Positions 25,964 through 34,883 of a stretch of 64,000 bases of DNA are shown here, one piece after another (the stretch's first letter is position 1; each line of letters opens with the position of its first letter). The notes under the pieces were generated by a model. That model made no database searches, had not been told where the DNA came from, and was given only the letters and a program-made list of their open reading frames with translations. A program made the position numbers and the translations under genes. This stretch comes from Clostridium sp. BSD9I1 (GTDB taxonomy: Bacteria > Bacillota > Clostridia > Clostridiales > Clostridiaceae). The stretch lies in the NCBI RefSeq assembly GCF_900185645.1, contig NZ_FYAM01000023.1, forward strand, positions 806,001 to 870,000. The letters are read 5' to 3'.

Positions 25964-26320
25964 CTATTTGTATGAATATTCAATTGGGGAATCTGCTCTG
26001 TGAAATCCCATAATGCAAAGCAATTCTCCCCTACTGGTGTCTTTAATCTTTAATTTAATGTATATTTGATACTTTTCTTCATCTACACCAAACTCCCATA
26101 TAAACCCTATAAAATTAGGGTTATTATCCTGCTCTGGTCCGTTAAAATAGTTCTTATATGTTAAATTTAATATAATATCTAAAGCAATTTTTAAATTTAT
26201 ACCAAGACTCGTTAAGTTATTCTTAGGTCTAGGAACAAAATCATAATCCCCAGATTTCACAAGAGATTTAACCTCCTCAAGGAAGTTATTTACTTCTGGT
26301 ATAGTTGATTGAACCCCCAT
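25964..26320 (-). CDS. MqsR-like toxin (RelE-fold mRNA interferase candidate)
   Basis: 118 residues. The layout matches MqsR: an N-terminal helix FLEEVKSLVKSGDY (compare VKKLVNAG), a helix and strand around LGINLKIALDIILNLTYKNYF, an acidic/aromatic middle and the closing strands YQIYIKLKIKD and LLCIMGFHRAD (compare VYLKITVI ... VLIVSF). MqsR toxins cut mRNA at GCU/GCN sites in translating cells. Catalytic residues cannot be assigned with confidence at this distance. The gene precedes an MqsA-type antitoxin, the order typical of mqsRA. ATG 26320 follows AAGGA at 9 bases. A promoter with an overlapping dyad lies upstream. Confidence 0.72.
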   Translation of the reverse strand: MGVQSTIPEVNNFLEEVKSLVKSGDYDFVPRPKNNLTSLGINLKIALDIILNLTYKNYFNGPEQDNNPNFIGFIWEFGVDEEKYQIYIKLKIKDTSRGELLCIMGFHRADSPIEYSYK

Positions 26321-26346
26321 TCAAATCAGTCCTTCCCTGAAATAAT

Positions 26347-26388
26347 CTGATATATAATCAGTATATTTTATATTATGGGCAAATTCAA
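26347..26388 (-). promoter_or_regulatory. Promoter and operator-like dyad of the toxin-antitoxin operon
   Basis: On the minus strand TTGAAT (26388-26383), 17-base spacer, TATACT (26365-26360). A dyad CTGATTATATATCAG (26361-26347) overlaps the -10 box and the expected start site, a good position for autorepression by the antitoxin. Confidence 0.6.
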
Positions 26389-26502
26389 CAAAGTGCTATC
26401 ATGCATAACACTTTTATATTAAAGTTCTTTCTAAGCCTTAGAACGTATAGCTGATTTGTAAAAACCTAACAATTCATGTTACAATACCTTTGGGGTGAGG
26501 AA

Positions 26503-27387
26503 ATGATTAAAAAATACATAGTTCCTTTAATAATGTCTGCTGTTATGATGGTAAATTTAAGCGGCTGCACTAATAATATTTTAAAGAAGAGCACTGCCTC
26601 TGTAATTACTTCAAGCATACAGAATAAAGAATCTAAGTTAAAAGATAATACAAACGCTAATTCTAATAAACAAATAAATAGCGATACTCAAAAGAAAGAT
26701 ATCGTTGATGCGAAAGCTTTAAAGGATATAAAGAAAAATGAAGTGAGTAAAGAAAGTAAAGTTATAGTTATTGATGCAGGCCACGGAGGAAAAGCTACAT
26801 CAGAGAAAGAGCCTATTGCTCCAGGTTCGACAGTTATGAAAGAGAAGGACGTTGCAGGGGCTACTGGAGTATCTACTGGAACTCCAGAATATGTTGTAAA
26901 TTTAAATGTAGCTGTAAAGCTTAAAAACTATCTAAGCAAAGCTGGATATAAGGTAATAATGACTAGAACATCAAATAATCAAACTATAGGAAATATAGCT
27001 AGAGCTGAGGTAGGAAATAAAAATAATGCAGACTTAGTTATAAGAATCCATGCCGATTCCTTTACTAGCCCATCCGCTAAAGGAGCATCCATGCTAGTAC
27101 CTGGCAGTATTGGTTATTCAAAGGATATATCTGGTATTAGTAAAAAATATGGAGAAATTATTTTTAACACCTTAGTAAATCAAGTTGGAATGAAGAGCAA
27201 AGGAATTATAACTCGAACGGATCTTACAGGCTTTAACTGGTCTAAGGTACCAGTAATTCTCATTGAAATGGGGTTTTTGTCTAACCCTGACGAGGACAAG
27301 CTGTTATCCTCTGATAGTTATCAAAATCAAATAGCTGAAGGACTCTTCAAAGGTATCCAAAAAGCCCTTTTAGAAGCAGAATCTTAG
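26503..27387 (+). CDS. N-acetylmuramoyl-L-alanine amidase lipoprotein (Amidase_3)
   Basis: 294 residues. A lipoprotein signal peptide ends at the lipobox LSGC, then a Ser/Asn/Lys-rich linker (about 25-80), then an Amidase_3 domain with zinc ligands in VIDAGHGG, the Glu of TPEYVVNLN and the His of RIHADSF; the catalytic Glu lies in LIEMGFLSNPDE. Such enzymes cut the bond between MurNAc and the stem peptide and act in cell separation or in sporulation and germination. ATG 26503 follows GTGAGGAA; the frame is open nine codons further up. Lipid anchoring puts it on the outer face of the membrane. The C-terminal codons overlap its terminator stem. Confidence 0.88.
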   Translation: MIKKYIVPLIMSAVMMVNLSGCTNNILKKSTASVITSSIQNKESKLKDNTNANSNKQINSDTQKKDIVDAKALKDIKKNEVSKESKVIVIDAGHGGKATSEKEPIAPGSTVMKEKDVAGATGVSTGTPEYVVNLNVAVKLKNYLSKAGYKVIMTRTSNNQTIGNIARAEVGNKNNADLVIRIHADSFTSPSAKGASMLVPGSIGYSKDISGISKKYGEIIFNTLVNQVGMKSKGIITRTDLTGFNWSKVPVILIEMGFLSNPDEDKLLSSDSYQNQIAEGLFKGIQKALLEAES

Positions 27388-27405
27388 CTGATTCTGCTCC
27401 TTTTA
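27375..27405 (+). terminator. Terminator overlapping the amidase stop codon
   Basis: AGCAGAATC (27375-27383) and GATTCTGCT (27390-27398) form a perfect 9-bp stem around the TAG stop, followed by CCTTTTATT. Confidence 0.8.
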
Positions 27406-27416
27406 TTGCTGCTCAA

Positions 27417-27442
27417 CTTGCCACTTGCCACGTGGATGGCAC
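27417..27442 (+). repeat. 26-nt repeat, solo copy (repeat locus 8)
   Basis: Variant core with CGTGGATGGCAC. It lies between convergent genes and its last base is shared with the TAG stop (27442-27444) of the hydrolase gene. Confidence 0.93.
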
Positions 27443-28251
27443 TAATCAATAAACTTCATCAGTTCCTCATTAAACCTATCTTTTTCATCATAAAATGAAG
27501 CATGGCCACTGAACTTAAAGGGTATAAGCTTTGAATTTTTTATGCACTGTTCTTGTACCTTACCTAATGTAAATGGAACAACCTTATCATGAATGCCGTG
27601 AATAATTAAGGTTGGAACCTTTATTTTTCTTAAATCGTCAAATAATACCTCAGCTATCCATGTCTTAGCAACGGATGCAGTTGCCCATCCCGCTGCTTGT
27701 AAGCCCAGGTTAAAAAACCAATGAGAAAATGATTCACTTATATACTGAAAGAAAAATATATCTCCAAAATCTCTCAGCATTTTAGGGCGGTCAGTGTATG
27801 TTCCCTGAATAATTTTAATAACCTCTTCCTTTTCTAAACCATATGGGAAATTTGGACGTTTAATAAGACTAGGAGCTGCTGCTGCAAAAAGAGCAAGCTT
27901 AGATACTCCATGCCCTTTGTGGCGAGCCATGTATCTAATAGCTATAGCCCCACCAGTTGAATGCCCTGCTAAAGTAAAATCATGCAGCTTTAATGCATCA
28001 ACTACACATCTAACGTCATCTGCTAATCTATTATAGTCGTAACCTTCATAAGGCTTATCTGACTTTCCAAATCCTCTAGTATCTATCCCGATACACCTAT
28101 ATCCCATCCTTGGAAGCTGATCAAATTGATATTCAAACAACTCATGACTTCCAGGCCAGCCGTGCAAAAATACAATTGTCTTATCTCCCTTTGGATTAAG
28201 ATCCTCCACATAAACTTTAACATTTGGTTCTACATTAACATAGTATCCCAT
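27442..28251 (-). CDS. Alpha/beta hydrolase
   Basis: 269 residues with the complete catalytic triad: nucleophile S98 in LAGHSTGGA, D222 in IIHGIHDKVVP and H250 in FSGHASFYDE. The oxyanion-hole motif FLHGWPGS (about 28-35) and GIDTRGFGKSDKP (about 55-67) place it with haloperoxidase/epoxide-hydrolase-like serine hydrolases rather than lipases. No signal peptide, so cytoplasmic. The natural substrate cannot be inferred. ATG 28251 follows GGAGGATATGA. Monocistronic, in convergent orientation to the amidase gene. Confidence 0.88.
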   Translation of the reverse strand: MGYYVNVEPNVKVYVEDLNPKGDKTIVFLHGWPGSHELFEYQFDQLPRMGYRCIGIDTRGFGKSDKPYEGYDYNRLADDVRCVVDALKLHDFTLAGHSTGGAIAIRYMARHKGHGVSKLALFAAAAPSLIKRPNFPYGLEKEEVIKIIQGTYTDRPKMLRDFGDIFFFQYISESFSHWFFNLGLQAAGWATASVAKTWIAEVLFDDLRKIKVPTLIIHGIHDKVVPFTLGKVQEQCIKNSKLIPFKFSGHASFYDEKDRFNEELMKFID

Positions 28252-28392
28252 TCATATCCTCCAATAAAGAACTATGCTAATAAGTTATTCTTACAAGTAT
28301 AAAATTGTGAATAATTTAGTTCTTTGCCACCTAGTGTAAAATCATCTTTTAAATCTTGCTGTATTTTAAGAACAGTATTTAAGAACTTGTCC

Positions 28393-29373
28393 TTAAAATA
28401 AATGGCATGCTACAGAATGTCCACTTTCTACTTCCTTCATTTCAGGTGAAATTTCTTTGCATTTTGGCATTGCATATGGGCATCTAGTGTGAAACCTGCA
28501 GCCCGAAGGAATATCCATAGGGCTCGGTATATCTCCTTCAATAATCTTCCTTACAGATGCTTGTGCCTTCCTAGGGTCAGCTATAGGTATAGCTGATAAA
28601 AGAGCCTTTGTATATGGATGAAGTGGATTCTTATACAAATCATTGCTCTTAGATATCTCTACAATATTACCTAAATACATTACCCCAATTCTATCTGAAA
28701 TATGTCTTACCATTGATAAATCATGAGCTACAAAAAGATATGTTAAACCCATTTGATCTTGCAAGTCTTCTAACATATTTACAACTTGGGCTTGTATTGA
28801 CACATCTAATGCTGAAATTGGTTCGTCACATAATACAAAATCAGGTTCCGTTGATATTGCTCTTGCAATCCCTATTCTTTGGCATTGTCCACCACTGAAT
28901 TCATGTGGGAATTTTTCCATATCAGCTTTCTTAAGTCCAACTATTTCAAGCAAGTGTTCTGTTTTCTCTAGTCTCTCTTTCTTTGTAAGAGTGGTATGCA
29001 GTGCTAAAGGTTCATTAATTAATTCCTCAACATTCATATTAGGATTTAATGATGAATATGGATCTTGAAAGATAATTTGCATCCTTTTATTATACTCTTT
29101 CATCTGTTTCTTATTAAATTTAGCAATATTAGTACCTTCAAAAAATATATCTCCCTCTGTTATATCATAAAGCCTGGTTATAGATCTTCCAAGGGTGGAT
29201 TTACCGCATCCGGACTCTCCAACTAATCCAAAGGTCTCTCCTTTTTTTATTTCAAAGGAAACACCATCCACAGCTTTTATAAACTTTTTTTCTCCTCCTA
29301 GAAACTGGCTTTTTACTGAAAAATATTTTTTTAAATTTCTTACTTGTATTAATATATCATCCGAATTATTCAC
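28393..29373 (-). CDS. oppF: Oligopeptide ABC transporter ATP-binding protein OppF/DppF
   Basis: 326 residues. Walker A GLVGESGCGKST, Q-loop FQDPYSSLNP, signature FSGGQCQRIGIARA, Walker B FVLCDEPISALD and H-loop VAHDLSMV are all present. The C-terminal extension has the oligopeptide-family cysteine motif CRFHTRCPYAMPKC ... ACHLF, which in related proteins holds a 4Fe-4S cluster. OppF pairs with OppD to drive peptide uptake through OppBC. It is the last gene of the operon oppABCDF (33854 to 28393), 42 bases after oppD, starting at ATG 29373. Confidence 0.93.
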   Translation of the reverse strand: MNNSDDILIQVRNLKKYFSVKSQFLGGEKKFIKAVDGVSFEIKKGETFGLVGESGCGKSTLGRSITRLYDITEGDIFFEGTNIAKFNKKQMKEYNKRMQIIFQDPYSSLNPNMNVEELINEPLALHTTLTKKERLEKTEHLLEIVGLKKADMEKFPHEFSGGQCQRIGIARAISTEPDFVLCDEPISALDVSIQAQVVNMLEDLQDQMGLTYLFVAHDLSMVRHISDRIGVMYLGNIVEISKSNDLYKNPLHPYTKALLSAIPIADPRKAQASVRKIIEGDIPSPMDIPSGCRFHTRCPYAMPKCKEISPEMKEVESGHSVACHLF

Positions 29374-29415
29374 TGTTTTTCCTCCCGCCTAACAACTTAA
29401 ATTGCATAATATTTT

Positions 29416-30387
29416 CTATTCTGCTAAGAAACACATGGCCTTATGAGTTTTACTAAAACTTTTATATTCGGGCATTTCACTAAAACATTTTGAATTTGCA
29501 AATTCGCATCGTTCTGCAAATGGGCATCCCTTAGGAGGATTTAAAAGGGATGGTGCTGAACCATTTATTGGCTGAAGTCTTACCTTTTCATCCCCTTGAA
29601 TTTTTGGTATAGAGTTTAATAATGCCTTTGTATATGGGTGCTTGGTTTCATAAAATATCTCTTCTGTAAGTCCCTCTTCCATTATTAATCCACCATACAT
29701 AACTTCTATTCTATTACATAAACTGGCTACTACTCCAAGATCATGTGTTATAAGAATAATAGACATGTTATTATCTTCTTTAAGGGATTTTAAAAGCTCT
29801 AATATCTGCGCTTGAATTGTAACATCAAGGGCCGTTGTAGGCTCATCTGCAATTAAAAGCTTAGGACTACATGCAAGAGCCATTGCAATTAATACTCTTT
29901 GTCTCATTCCACCGCTAAATTCATGTGGATATTGATTTATTCTTTTTTCTGGCATAGGTATACCTACATCATGCAGAAGGTCCATTGCCACTTTCTTTGC
30001 TTCTTTCTTATTAATACCTTTGTGCCTAATTAATATTTCTACAATGTGATCTCCAATTTTTTTCAATGGATTTAATGCTGTCATAGGGTCTTGGAAAATC
30101 ATAGCTATTTCCTTACCCTTAATTTTTTGAATTTCTTTAGGGGATAACTTGGCAATATCTTTTCCCTCAAAGTAAACTTCTCCTGAATCTATCTTTGCAT
30201 TTTCTGGCAGTATGTTCATTACTGACTTCATAAGAACACTTTTACCACTACCAGATTCTCCCACAATTCCAAGAATATCACCGGTTTCAACCTGAAAATT
30301 TGCCCCTCTTACAGCTTCTATCTTTTTATCTTTACTGTAAAATGTAGTTCTAATGTTATTAACTTTAAGAAGTGTTTCTTTAGCCAT
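29416..30387 (-). CDS. oppD: Oligopeptide ABC transporter ATP-binding protein OppD/DppD
   Basis: 323 residues. Motifs in order: Walker A GIVGESGSGKSV, Q-loop IFQDPMTALNP, signature FSGGMRQRVLIAMA, Walker B LLIADEPTTALD, H-loop ITHDLGVV, then the C-terminal extension with CPFAERCEFANSKC and a last Cys near the end. ATG 30387 was chosen: GGAGGTGA at the end of oppC is its binding site, though the 13-base gap is long. An upstream in-frame ATG at 30426 would overlap oppC. Works as a heterodimer with OppF. Confidence 0.92.
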   Translation of the reverse strand: MAKETLLKVNNIRTTFYSKDKKIEAVRGANFQVETGDILGIVGESGSGKSVLMKSVMNILPENAKIDSGEVYFEGKDIAKLSPKEIQKIKGKEIAMIFQDPMTALNPLKKIGDHIVEILIRHKGINKKEAKKVAMDLLHDVGIPMPEKRINQYPHEFSGGMRQRVLIAMALACSPKLLIADEPTTALDVTIQAQILELLKSLKEDNNMSIILITHDLGVVASLCNRIEVMYGGLIMEEGLTEEIFYETKHPYTKALLNSIPKIQGDEKVRLQPINGSAPSLLNPPKGCPFAERCEFANSKCFSEMPEYKSFSKTHKAMCFLAE

Positions 30388-30391
30388 AATA

Positions 30392-31243
30392 TCATCTTTC
30401 ACCTCCTGCAATCTTAGGTTCAACAAATACTCTTAAAACATTGCCTAATTTATTGAATGAATATATTGTTAGTATTATTAATACTCCTGGTAAAATAGCC
30501 ATGTATGGAGCACTTTGCAAATTTGTTTGAGCATTTTGAAGTAAATTTCCCCAAGAAGACATTGGCTGCTGAATTCCAAGGCCTAAAAAACTTAGTGAGG
30601 ACTCTGTCATTATAGCGTTAGCAATACTTGATGTAGAAGCTATTATAATAGTAGGAAATACACTTGGAATAATATGTTTAAATATTATACTTTTAGATGA
30701 TTGCCCAATGGAAATTGCATAAAGCACATATTCTCTTTCCTTTATTGAAAGAGTTTCTGCACGAACTAATCTGGCAGTTTCCATCCAAGAAAATAATCCT
30801 ATTACTATGATTATGGCCTGAAGTCCTGGTTTCAAAAATATACTAACTACAGTTATAAGTATCATCCATGGAATAGATGATATTATATCAACAAATCTCA
30901 TAAGAATATTATCTATTTTACCTCCAAAATACCCACTTATAGTACCCACTCCTATTCCTATGCTGGTAGATATAATCATAGCAAGAACTCCAACTATAAG
31001 AGACACTCTTCCTCCATATATGGTTCTTGTTAAATAATCTCTGCCTAATTCATCTGTACCAAATAAATGAGCTAAACTAGGAGGTTGTAAAATATTTAAT
31101 GTATCTACGGCATCTGGATTTATAGGTATTAAAAAAGCAAATGCTGAAATAATTATTATAAAAATTAAAAAGGCCACTGAAAATAAAGCACTTTTATTAC
31201 CTTTTAGCTCTTCTTTAACATTCTTTACTCTTCTATTTTTCAT
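30392..31243 (-). CDS. oppC: Oligopeptide ABC transporter permease OppC/DppC
   Basis: 283 residues with six membrane spans: one N-terminal span (about 20-42) followed by the inner-membrane component domain with five. GTDELGRDYLTR (about 71-82) is the characteristic DppC/OppC periplasmic-loop motif and the EAA loop is around VLYAISIGQSSKSIIFKHIIP. It starts at ATG 31243, six bases after the oppB stop, which points to translational coupling. Confidence 0.92.
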   Translation of the reverse strand: MKNRRVKNVKEELKGNKSALFSVAFLIFIIIISAFAFLIPINPDAVDTLNILQPPSLAHLFGTDELGRDYLTRTIYGGRVSLIVGVLAMIISTSIGIGVGTISGYFGGKIDNILMRFVDIISSIPWMILITVVSIFLKPGLQAIIIVIGLFSWMETARLVRAETLSIKEREYVLYAISIGQSSKSIIFKHIIPSVFPTIIIASTSSIANAIMTESSLSFLGLGIQQPMSSWGNLLQNAQTNLQSAPYMAILPGVLIILTIYSFNKLGNVLRVFVEPKIAGGER

Positions 31244-31248
31244 ATGCC

Positions 31249-32202
31249 TTACTCCATTTCCTTTATTCTAGGGTCAATTAGACAGTATAGTATATCTGAC
31301 AATAAATTTCCGATTATAACTAAAGATGATGATAATATTAAAATTGCCATAATAACAGGATAGTCTAACCCTTGAACAGCCTTTACAAAATATGGTCCAA
31401 CTCCCGGCCATCCAAATACAGTTTCTGTTATCATTGCTCCTGTAACTAACATAGGTAATGCCATTCCAATTTTTGTTATGATAGGTAAAAGTACATTTTT
31501 ACACACATGTTTAAACAATATCTCTTTCTTGCTTGCCCCAAAGGCATTTTGCACCATTACATATCCTTCGGAAACTTGTCCTATTGTTGATGACCTTACA
31601 TATCTTATAAGCTCTGGTAAGTATGCAACAACCAAAACAGTACATGGCATTATAAAATGAAGTAAAAAATCTGAAAATGATTCATCTACCCCTATAGTGC
31701 CTATTCCTAATATTGGCAAAATGGCAAATTTATATCCAAATATAAATATCATAATCATTGCAAACCAAAAACTAGGTATAGCTATACCTATTGAACAAAA
31801 TCCATCTATTATTTTATCAACTAATTTATTCTTATTTGCTCCTGCTGTTAATCCAAGGATTATTGAAATTACAAGTGCAATTAAATATGCTGGTAATACC
31901 AATACAATGGTTGCTGGTAACCTTGCAGCTAAATCATTAGAAATACTCTCATGGGTAACTATTGAGTATCCAAAATTACCACTTAGTATGCCTTTAAGCC
32001 ATAAAAAATACTGCACATATACAGGTTTATCAAATCCATACTTAGCCTTTATAATATCAACTGTGGCTTGGGGCATCCTTGGAGTCGTCATTGCATCAAC
32101 GGCATTGTATGGGGCTAACTGAATTAATGTAAAGCATGCTATAGAAATTATTAAAAGCAGCGGTATAGCTTGAAGAATTCTTTTGAATATATATTTTGCC
32201 AC
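31249..32202 (-). CDS. oppB: Oligopeptide ABC transporter permease OppB/DppB
   Basis: 317 residues, six spans, with the N-terminal KYIFKRILQAIPLLLII helix and the EAA loop around VQNAFGASKKEILFKHV. The A-P-x-D-P-like element after span 1 is degenerate (QLAPYNAVDAM), which is not unusual in the family. First permease gene, separated from oppA by 80 bases that hold a strong hairpin. Confidence 0.92.
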   Translation of the reverse strand: MAKYIFKRILQAIPLLLIISIACFTLIQLAPYNAVDAMTTPRMPQATVDIIKAKYGFDKPVYVQYFLWLKGILSGNFGYSIVTHESISNDLAARLPATIVLVLPAYLIALVISIILGLTAGANKNKLVDKIIDGFCSIGIAIPSFWFAMIMIFIFGYKFAILPILGIGTIGVDESFSDFLLHFIMPCTVLVVAYLPELIRYVRSSTIGQVSEGYVMVQNAFGASKKEILFKHVCKNVLLPIITKIGMALPMLVTGAMITETVFGWPGVGPYFVKAVQGLDYPVIMAILILSSSLVIIGNLLSDILYCLIDPRIKEME

Positions 32203-32231
32203 TCTTTTCTCACTTCCTTAATTAATAAATT

Positions 32232-32267
32232 ATACATGGGAAATAAATCTCTTTATTCCCCATGTAT
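32232..32267 (-). terminator. Intercistronic hairpin between oppA and oppB
   Basis: 16-base arms (32232-32247 and 32252-32267) around a 4-nt loop with one G:T position. It is placed as expected for a structure that stabilises or partly terminates transcription after the binding-protein gene, so that OppA is made in excess over the permease. Confidence 0.7.
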
Positions 32268-32282
32268 TAAAATAAATTGCTC

Positions 32283-33854
32283 TTATTTAAAATAAAGCTT
32301 AGACATATCTTCAAAAGTATATACTGGCACTAATTGAGCTTCATCTACCCCAGCTAGTTTAGAACTCATAACTACAATTCTCTTATTTTCAAGAATTGGA
32401 TAGAAGTATGCATTAGCTTGAATCTTCTTCTGAATCGCGTTATATATCTCTTTTCTCTTTGCTTCATTTGTTCCAACTCTTCCAGCATTAAATAAATCAT
32501 CAATTTCTTTATCTTTGAAATGACTGTAATTATATTGGCTGTCAGATGCAAATAATGAATTAAATGTATCAGGATCTATACCCATAATGTATCCACCAAG
32601 GAACATATCATAATTACTTTTTTCATTTCTCATTTGTGCACTTATTGCAGCATCTTCACCAGCAGCAAGTTCAACGTCTATTCCCACAGCTTTAAGATTT
32701 TGTTGAATTATAGCTGCTTCTTTTTTGTAAGGTACATTGCTTCCAGGGTATCCAAGTTTAATTTTAAGTCCTGAAACCCCTGCCTTTGCTAAAAGTTCCT
32801 TAGATTTTGCTTGGTTAAACTCATATTTTTCAACATCATCTGAGTGAAACTTATTTTCATTTGGAAGGAATGAGTAAGCTTTCTTAGCATATTCCTCTGA
32901 TCCAAAAGCAGCATTAATCAAATCTGTTCTGTTTAATGCATAAAATATTGCTTGTCTTACGTTTGCGTCCTTAAGTTTGTTAGAGTTAGAATTAAGTACT
33001 AAGTATGCTACTCTACCCTCATCATATTTGTAAGGAGTTAAAGTGTCATTTTTTATTAAGTCTTTTAAATCACTTGATTGAACAGATAATGCATTTATTT
33101 CTCCCTTTTGTAAAGAAAGTTTAGCAGTATTAGCATCTGGTACTACTCTAAAAATAACATTTTTGATCTTTGCTTTTCCTAAGAAGTAATCGTCATTACT
33201 AACAAATTTCACATATTGGCCTGCCTTATATTCTTCTAATTTATATGGTCCAGTACCTACTGGTTTTGCATTCTTTTCACTATTTTCGAAATTAGTTTCT
33301 CCTTCATATATATGCTTAGGCATTATGAATATATTTGCTAAAAGTTCAATTCCAGGCGCACTAATTTCTGGAAGTGTAAAGTTAACTGTATAATCATCAA
33401 CTTTTGAAACTTTTACTGGTTTTCCATTAAATATTAATTGGCTATAAGCCCAACCAGCATTTTTTTCTTTTAACATTTCATTGTATGTGAATACTACATC
33501 ATCTGCAGTGAATTTAGTTCCATCACTCCATTTGACATCTTTTCTAAGTTTTGCAGTATAAGTTAATTTATCTTCTGATTGCGTCATGCTTTCTGCAAGG
33601 AAATAATTAATTTTGTCTGCATTATACATATATAACGGTGAATATAAAGCCTTTATTTCCATCAGTCCATAACGATCACTTGTTGTTATTACATTTACAG
33701 AATTACCAGGATCTCCATCAATACCATATATAAATGTATCTGATTTAGCTGGAGCTGCATCAGTAGTAGTGTTTTTGGATTTTCCACAAGCACTTACTAA
33801 TACTGCCACAGCCATTACTGCAATTAAAATTTTTGATAACTTTTTAAATTTCAT
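32283..33854 (-). CDS. oppA: Peptide-binding lipoprotein OppA/DppA (SBP family 5)
   Basis: 523 residues. Lipoprotein signal with lipobox VSAC and lipid-accepting C23. The mature part follows the SBP_bac_5 pattern: DRYGLMEIKALYSPLYMYN, the family signature region around KWSDGTKFTADDVVFTYNEM, PVGTGPYKLEEYKAGQYV and VRQAIFYALNRTDLI. It captures peptides outside the membrane and passes them to OppBC. It is the first gene behind the T-box leader and so its expression should rise when the cognate tRNA is uncharged. ATG 33854 follows AAAGGAGAA. Confidence 0.93.
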   Translation of the reverse strand: MKFKKLSKILIAVMAVAVLVSACGKSKNTTTDAAPAKSDTFIYGIDGDPGNSVNVITTSDRYGLMEIKALYSPLYMYNADKINYFLAESMTQSEDKLTYTAKLRKDVKWSDGTKFTADDVVFTYNEMLKEKNAGWAYSQLIFNGKPVKVSKVDDYTVNFTLPEISAPGIELLANIFIMPKHIYEGETNFENSEKNAKPVGTGPYKLEEYKAGQYVKFVSNDDYFLGKAKIKNVIFRVVPDANTAKLSLQKGEINALSVQSSDLKDLIKNDTLTPYKYDEGRVAYLVLNSNSNKLKDANVRQAIFYALNRTDLINAAFGSEEYAKKAYSFLPNENKFHSDDVEKYEFNQAKSKELLAKAGVSGLKIKLGYPGSNVPYKKEAAIIQQNLKAVGIDVELAAGEDAAISAQMRNEKSNYDMFLGGYIMGIDPDTFNSLFASDSQYNYSHFKDKEIDDLFNAGRVGTNEAKRKEIYNAIQKKIQANAYFYPILENKRIVVMSSKLAGVDEAQLVPVYTFEDMSKLYFK

Positions 33855-33936
33855 TGTTAATTCTCCTTTATAATATATAATTAGTTATTTAAGAATTATT
33901 GAAATTTTTATTCCTCAAACTCCGGATTTTGAGAAA

Positions 33937-34187
33937 CAAAAAAACTCCCTCTCTTGTTCAGAGACGAAGTTTAATACTACGCGGTTCCACTCTGATTACC
34001 ATTCATTTGAATGATACCTCATTAATTATATTGGTACTAATATACCTCAACGCTTTAACGGGCGTTCCCGCTGAAACCTACTTCTTTTCAATTCAGAGCT
34101 CAGAGATGCACTTCCATTAAGATCTACTTAAAACCTCTTCCACCCAAGGAGGTTTCTCTCTGTAAGCTTTTCTTAACTTACTCTTCT
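33937..34187 (-). promoter_or_regulatory. T-box riboswitch leader of the opp operon, probable Cys specifier
   Basis: Read on the minus strand: GAAGAGTAAGTTAAG near 34187, a stem I strand CAGAGAG, a distal loop with GGGTGGAAGAGG, the closing strand TCTCTGAGC, then the invariant T-box TGGAACCGCG (33989-33980), and a terminator hairpin AACTTCGTCTCT/AGAGAGGGAGTT with T7 (33971-33938). The specifier position, by comparison with other leaders where the codon and a purine come before YCTCTGAG, fits TGC (34110-34108), a Cys codon followed by A. Uncharged tRNA-Cys would then favour the antiterminator and opp transcription. Confidence 0.88.
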
Positions 34188-34233
34188 CATCATAGCATTA
34201 TTCATATCTTACATATATGTTTCATACGTTTTA

Positions 34234-34262
34234 ATTATATGTGGTCTTGTCCACATTGTCAA
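34234..34262 (-). promoter_or_regulatory. Consensus promoter of the T-box/opp operon with dyad in the spacer
   Basis: Perfect TTGACA (34262-34257), 17-base spacer and perfect TATAAT (34239-34234). The spacer holds the inverted repeat TGTGG-N6-CCACA (34255-34240), which would block RNA polymerase if a repressor bound it. Confidence 0.8.
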
Positions 34263-34628
34263 TATGTGTTAACTATATTTTTTCAAAAGTATAAAACACT
34301 AATTTCTTTACTCAAATAAAGCATATCTTTTATTATAAAATTAATCCTTATATACCATTATATCACAAATCAATTCACATTGCTAAGCATCTTATATAAA
34401 ATTCACCCTATAGTTATTTTCTTTTCCTTGAATTTCTACCACCTTTCCTCTGGACATCTCAAAGACATGTTAATGTCTGATTCTGTAACCATTCCCTTTT
34501 CTCCACATTAAATATTGAAACATCTTAATTAATTGAGATGTGTCTATGACCAGTACTTAAAAATCCAGTTCTATATACTAAAAAACAAGAAGACAGCGTT
34601 TTAGGCTAATAAAAAGGAGGAATGATTT
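34263..34628. other. Intergenic region between opp promoter and DUF2922 gene
   Basis: About 365 bases without a gene on either strand. Contains a weak dyad near 34513-34534 (ACATCT/AGATGT around an AT centre) and the leader of the DUF2922 gene. Nothing else is recognised. Confidence 0.45.
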
Positions 34629-34814
34629 ATGGCTAAAAGTTTAGTTTTATCCTTTGTAAATGTTGGAGGAAAAAAGACCAGCATAACTGTAAACAATATA
34701 AAAGATGCGGTAACTGCTGCTGAGGCAAATACCCTTATGGACACCATAATTGCCCAAAATGTCTTTGAAACAAAAGATGGAGATCTAGCTAGAGTAAAAG
34801 CGGTGCATATATAG
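34629..34814 (+). CDS. DUF2922 family small protein
   Basis: 61 residues starting at ATG 34629 after AAGGAGG. The pattern SLVLSFVNVGGKKTSITVNNIKD followed by TAAEANTLMDTIIAQNVFETKDGDL matches the DUF2922 family of small Firmicute proteins, usually found with a DUF1659 partner. No DUF1659 gene is visible next to it here. Function unknown. Two hairpin terminators follow. Confidence 0.8.
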   Translation: MAKSLVLSFVNVGGKKTSITVNNIKDAVTAAEANTLMDTIIAQNVFETKDGDLARVKAVHI

Positions 34815-34883
34815 TAGACAGAGCACGAACTGAAATAGAATTATAAAGTATCCCTGTATCCCCTTGTAACCTCTCCTAAAGTT

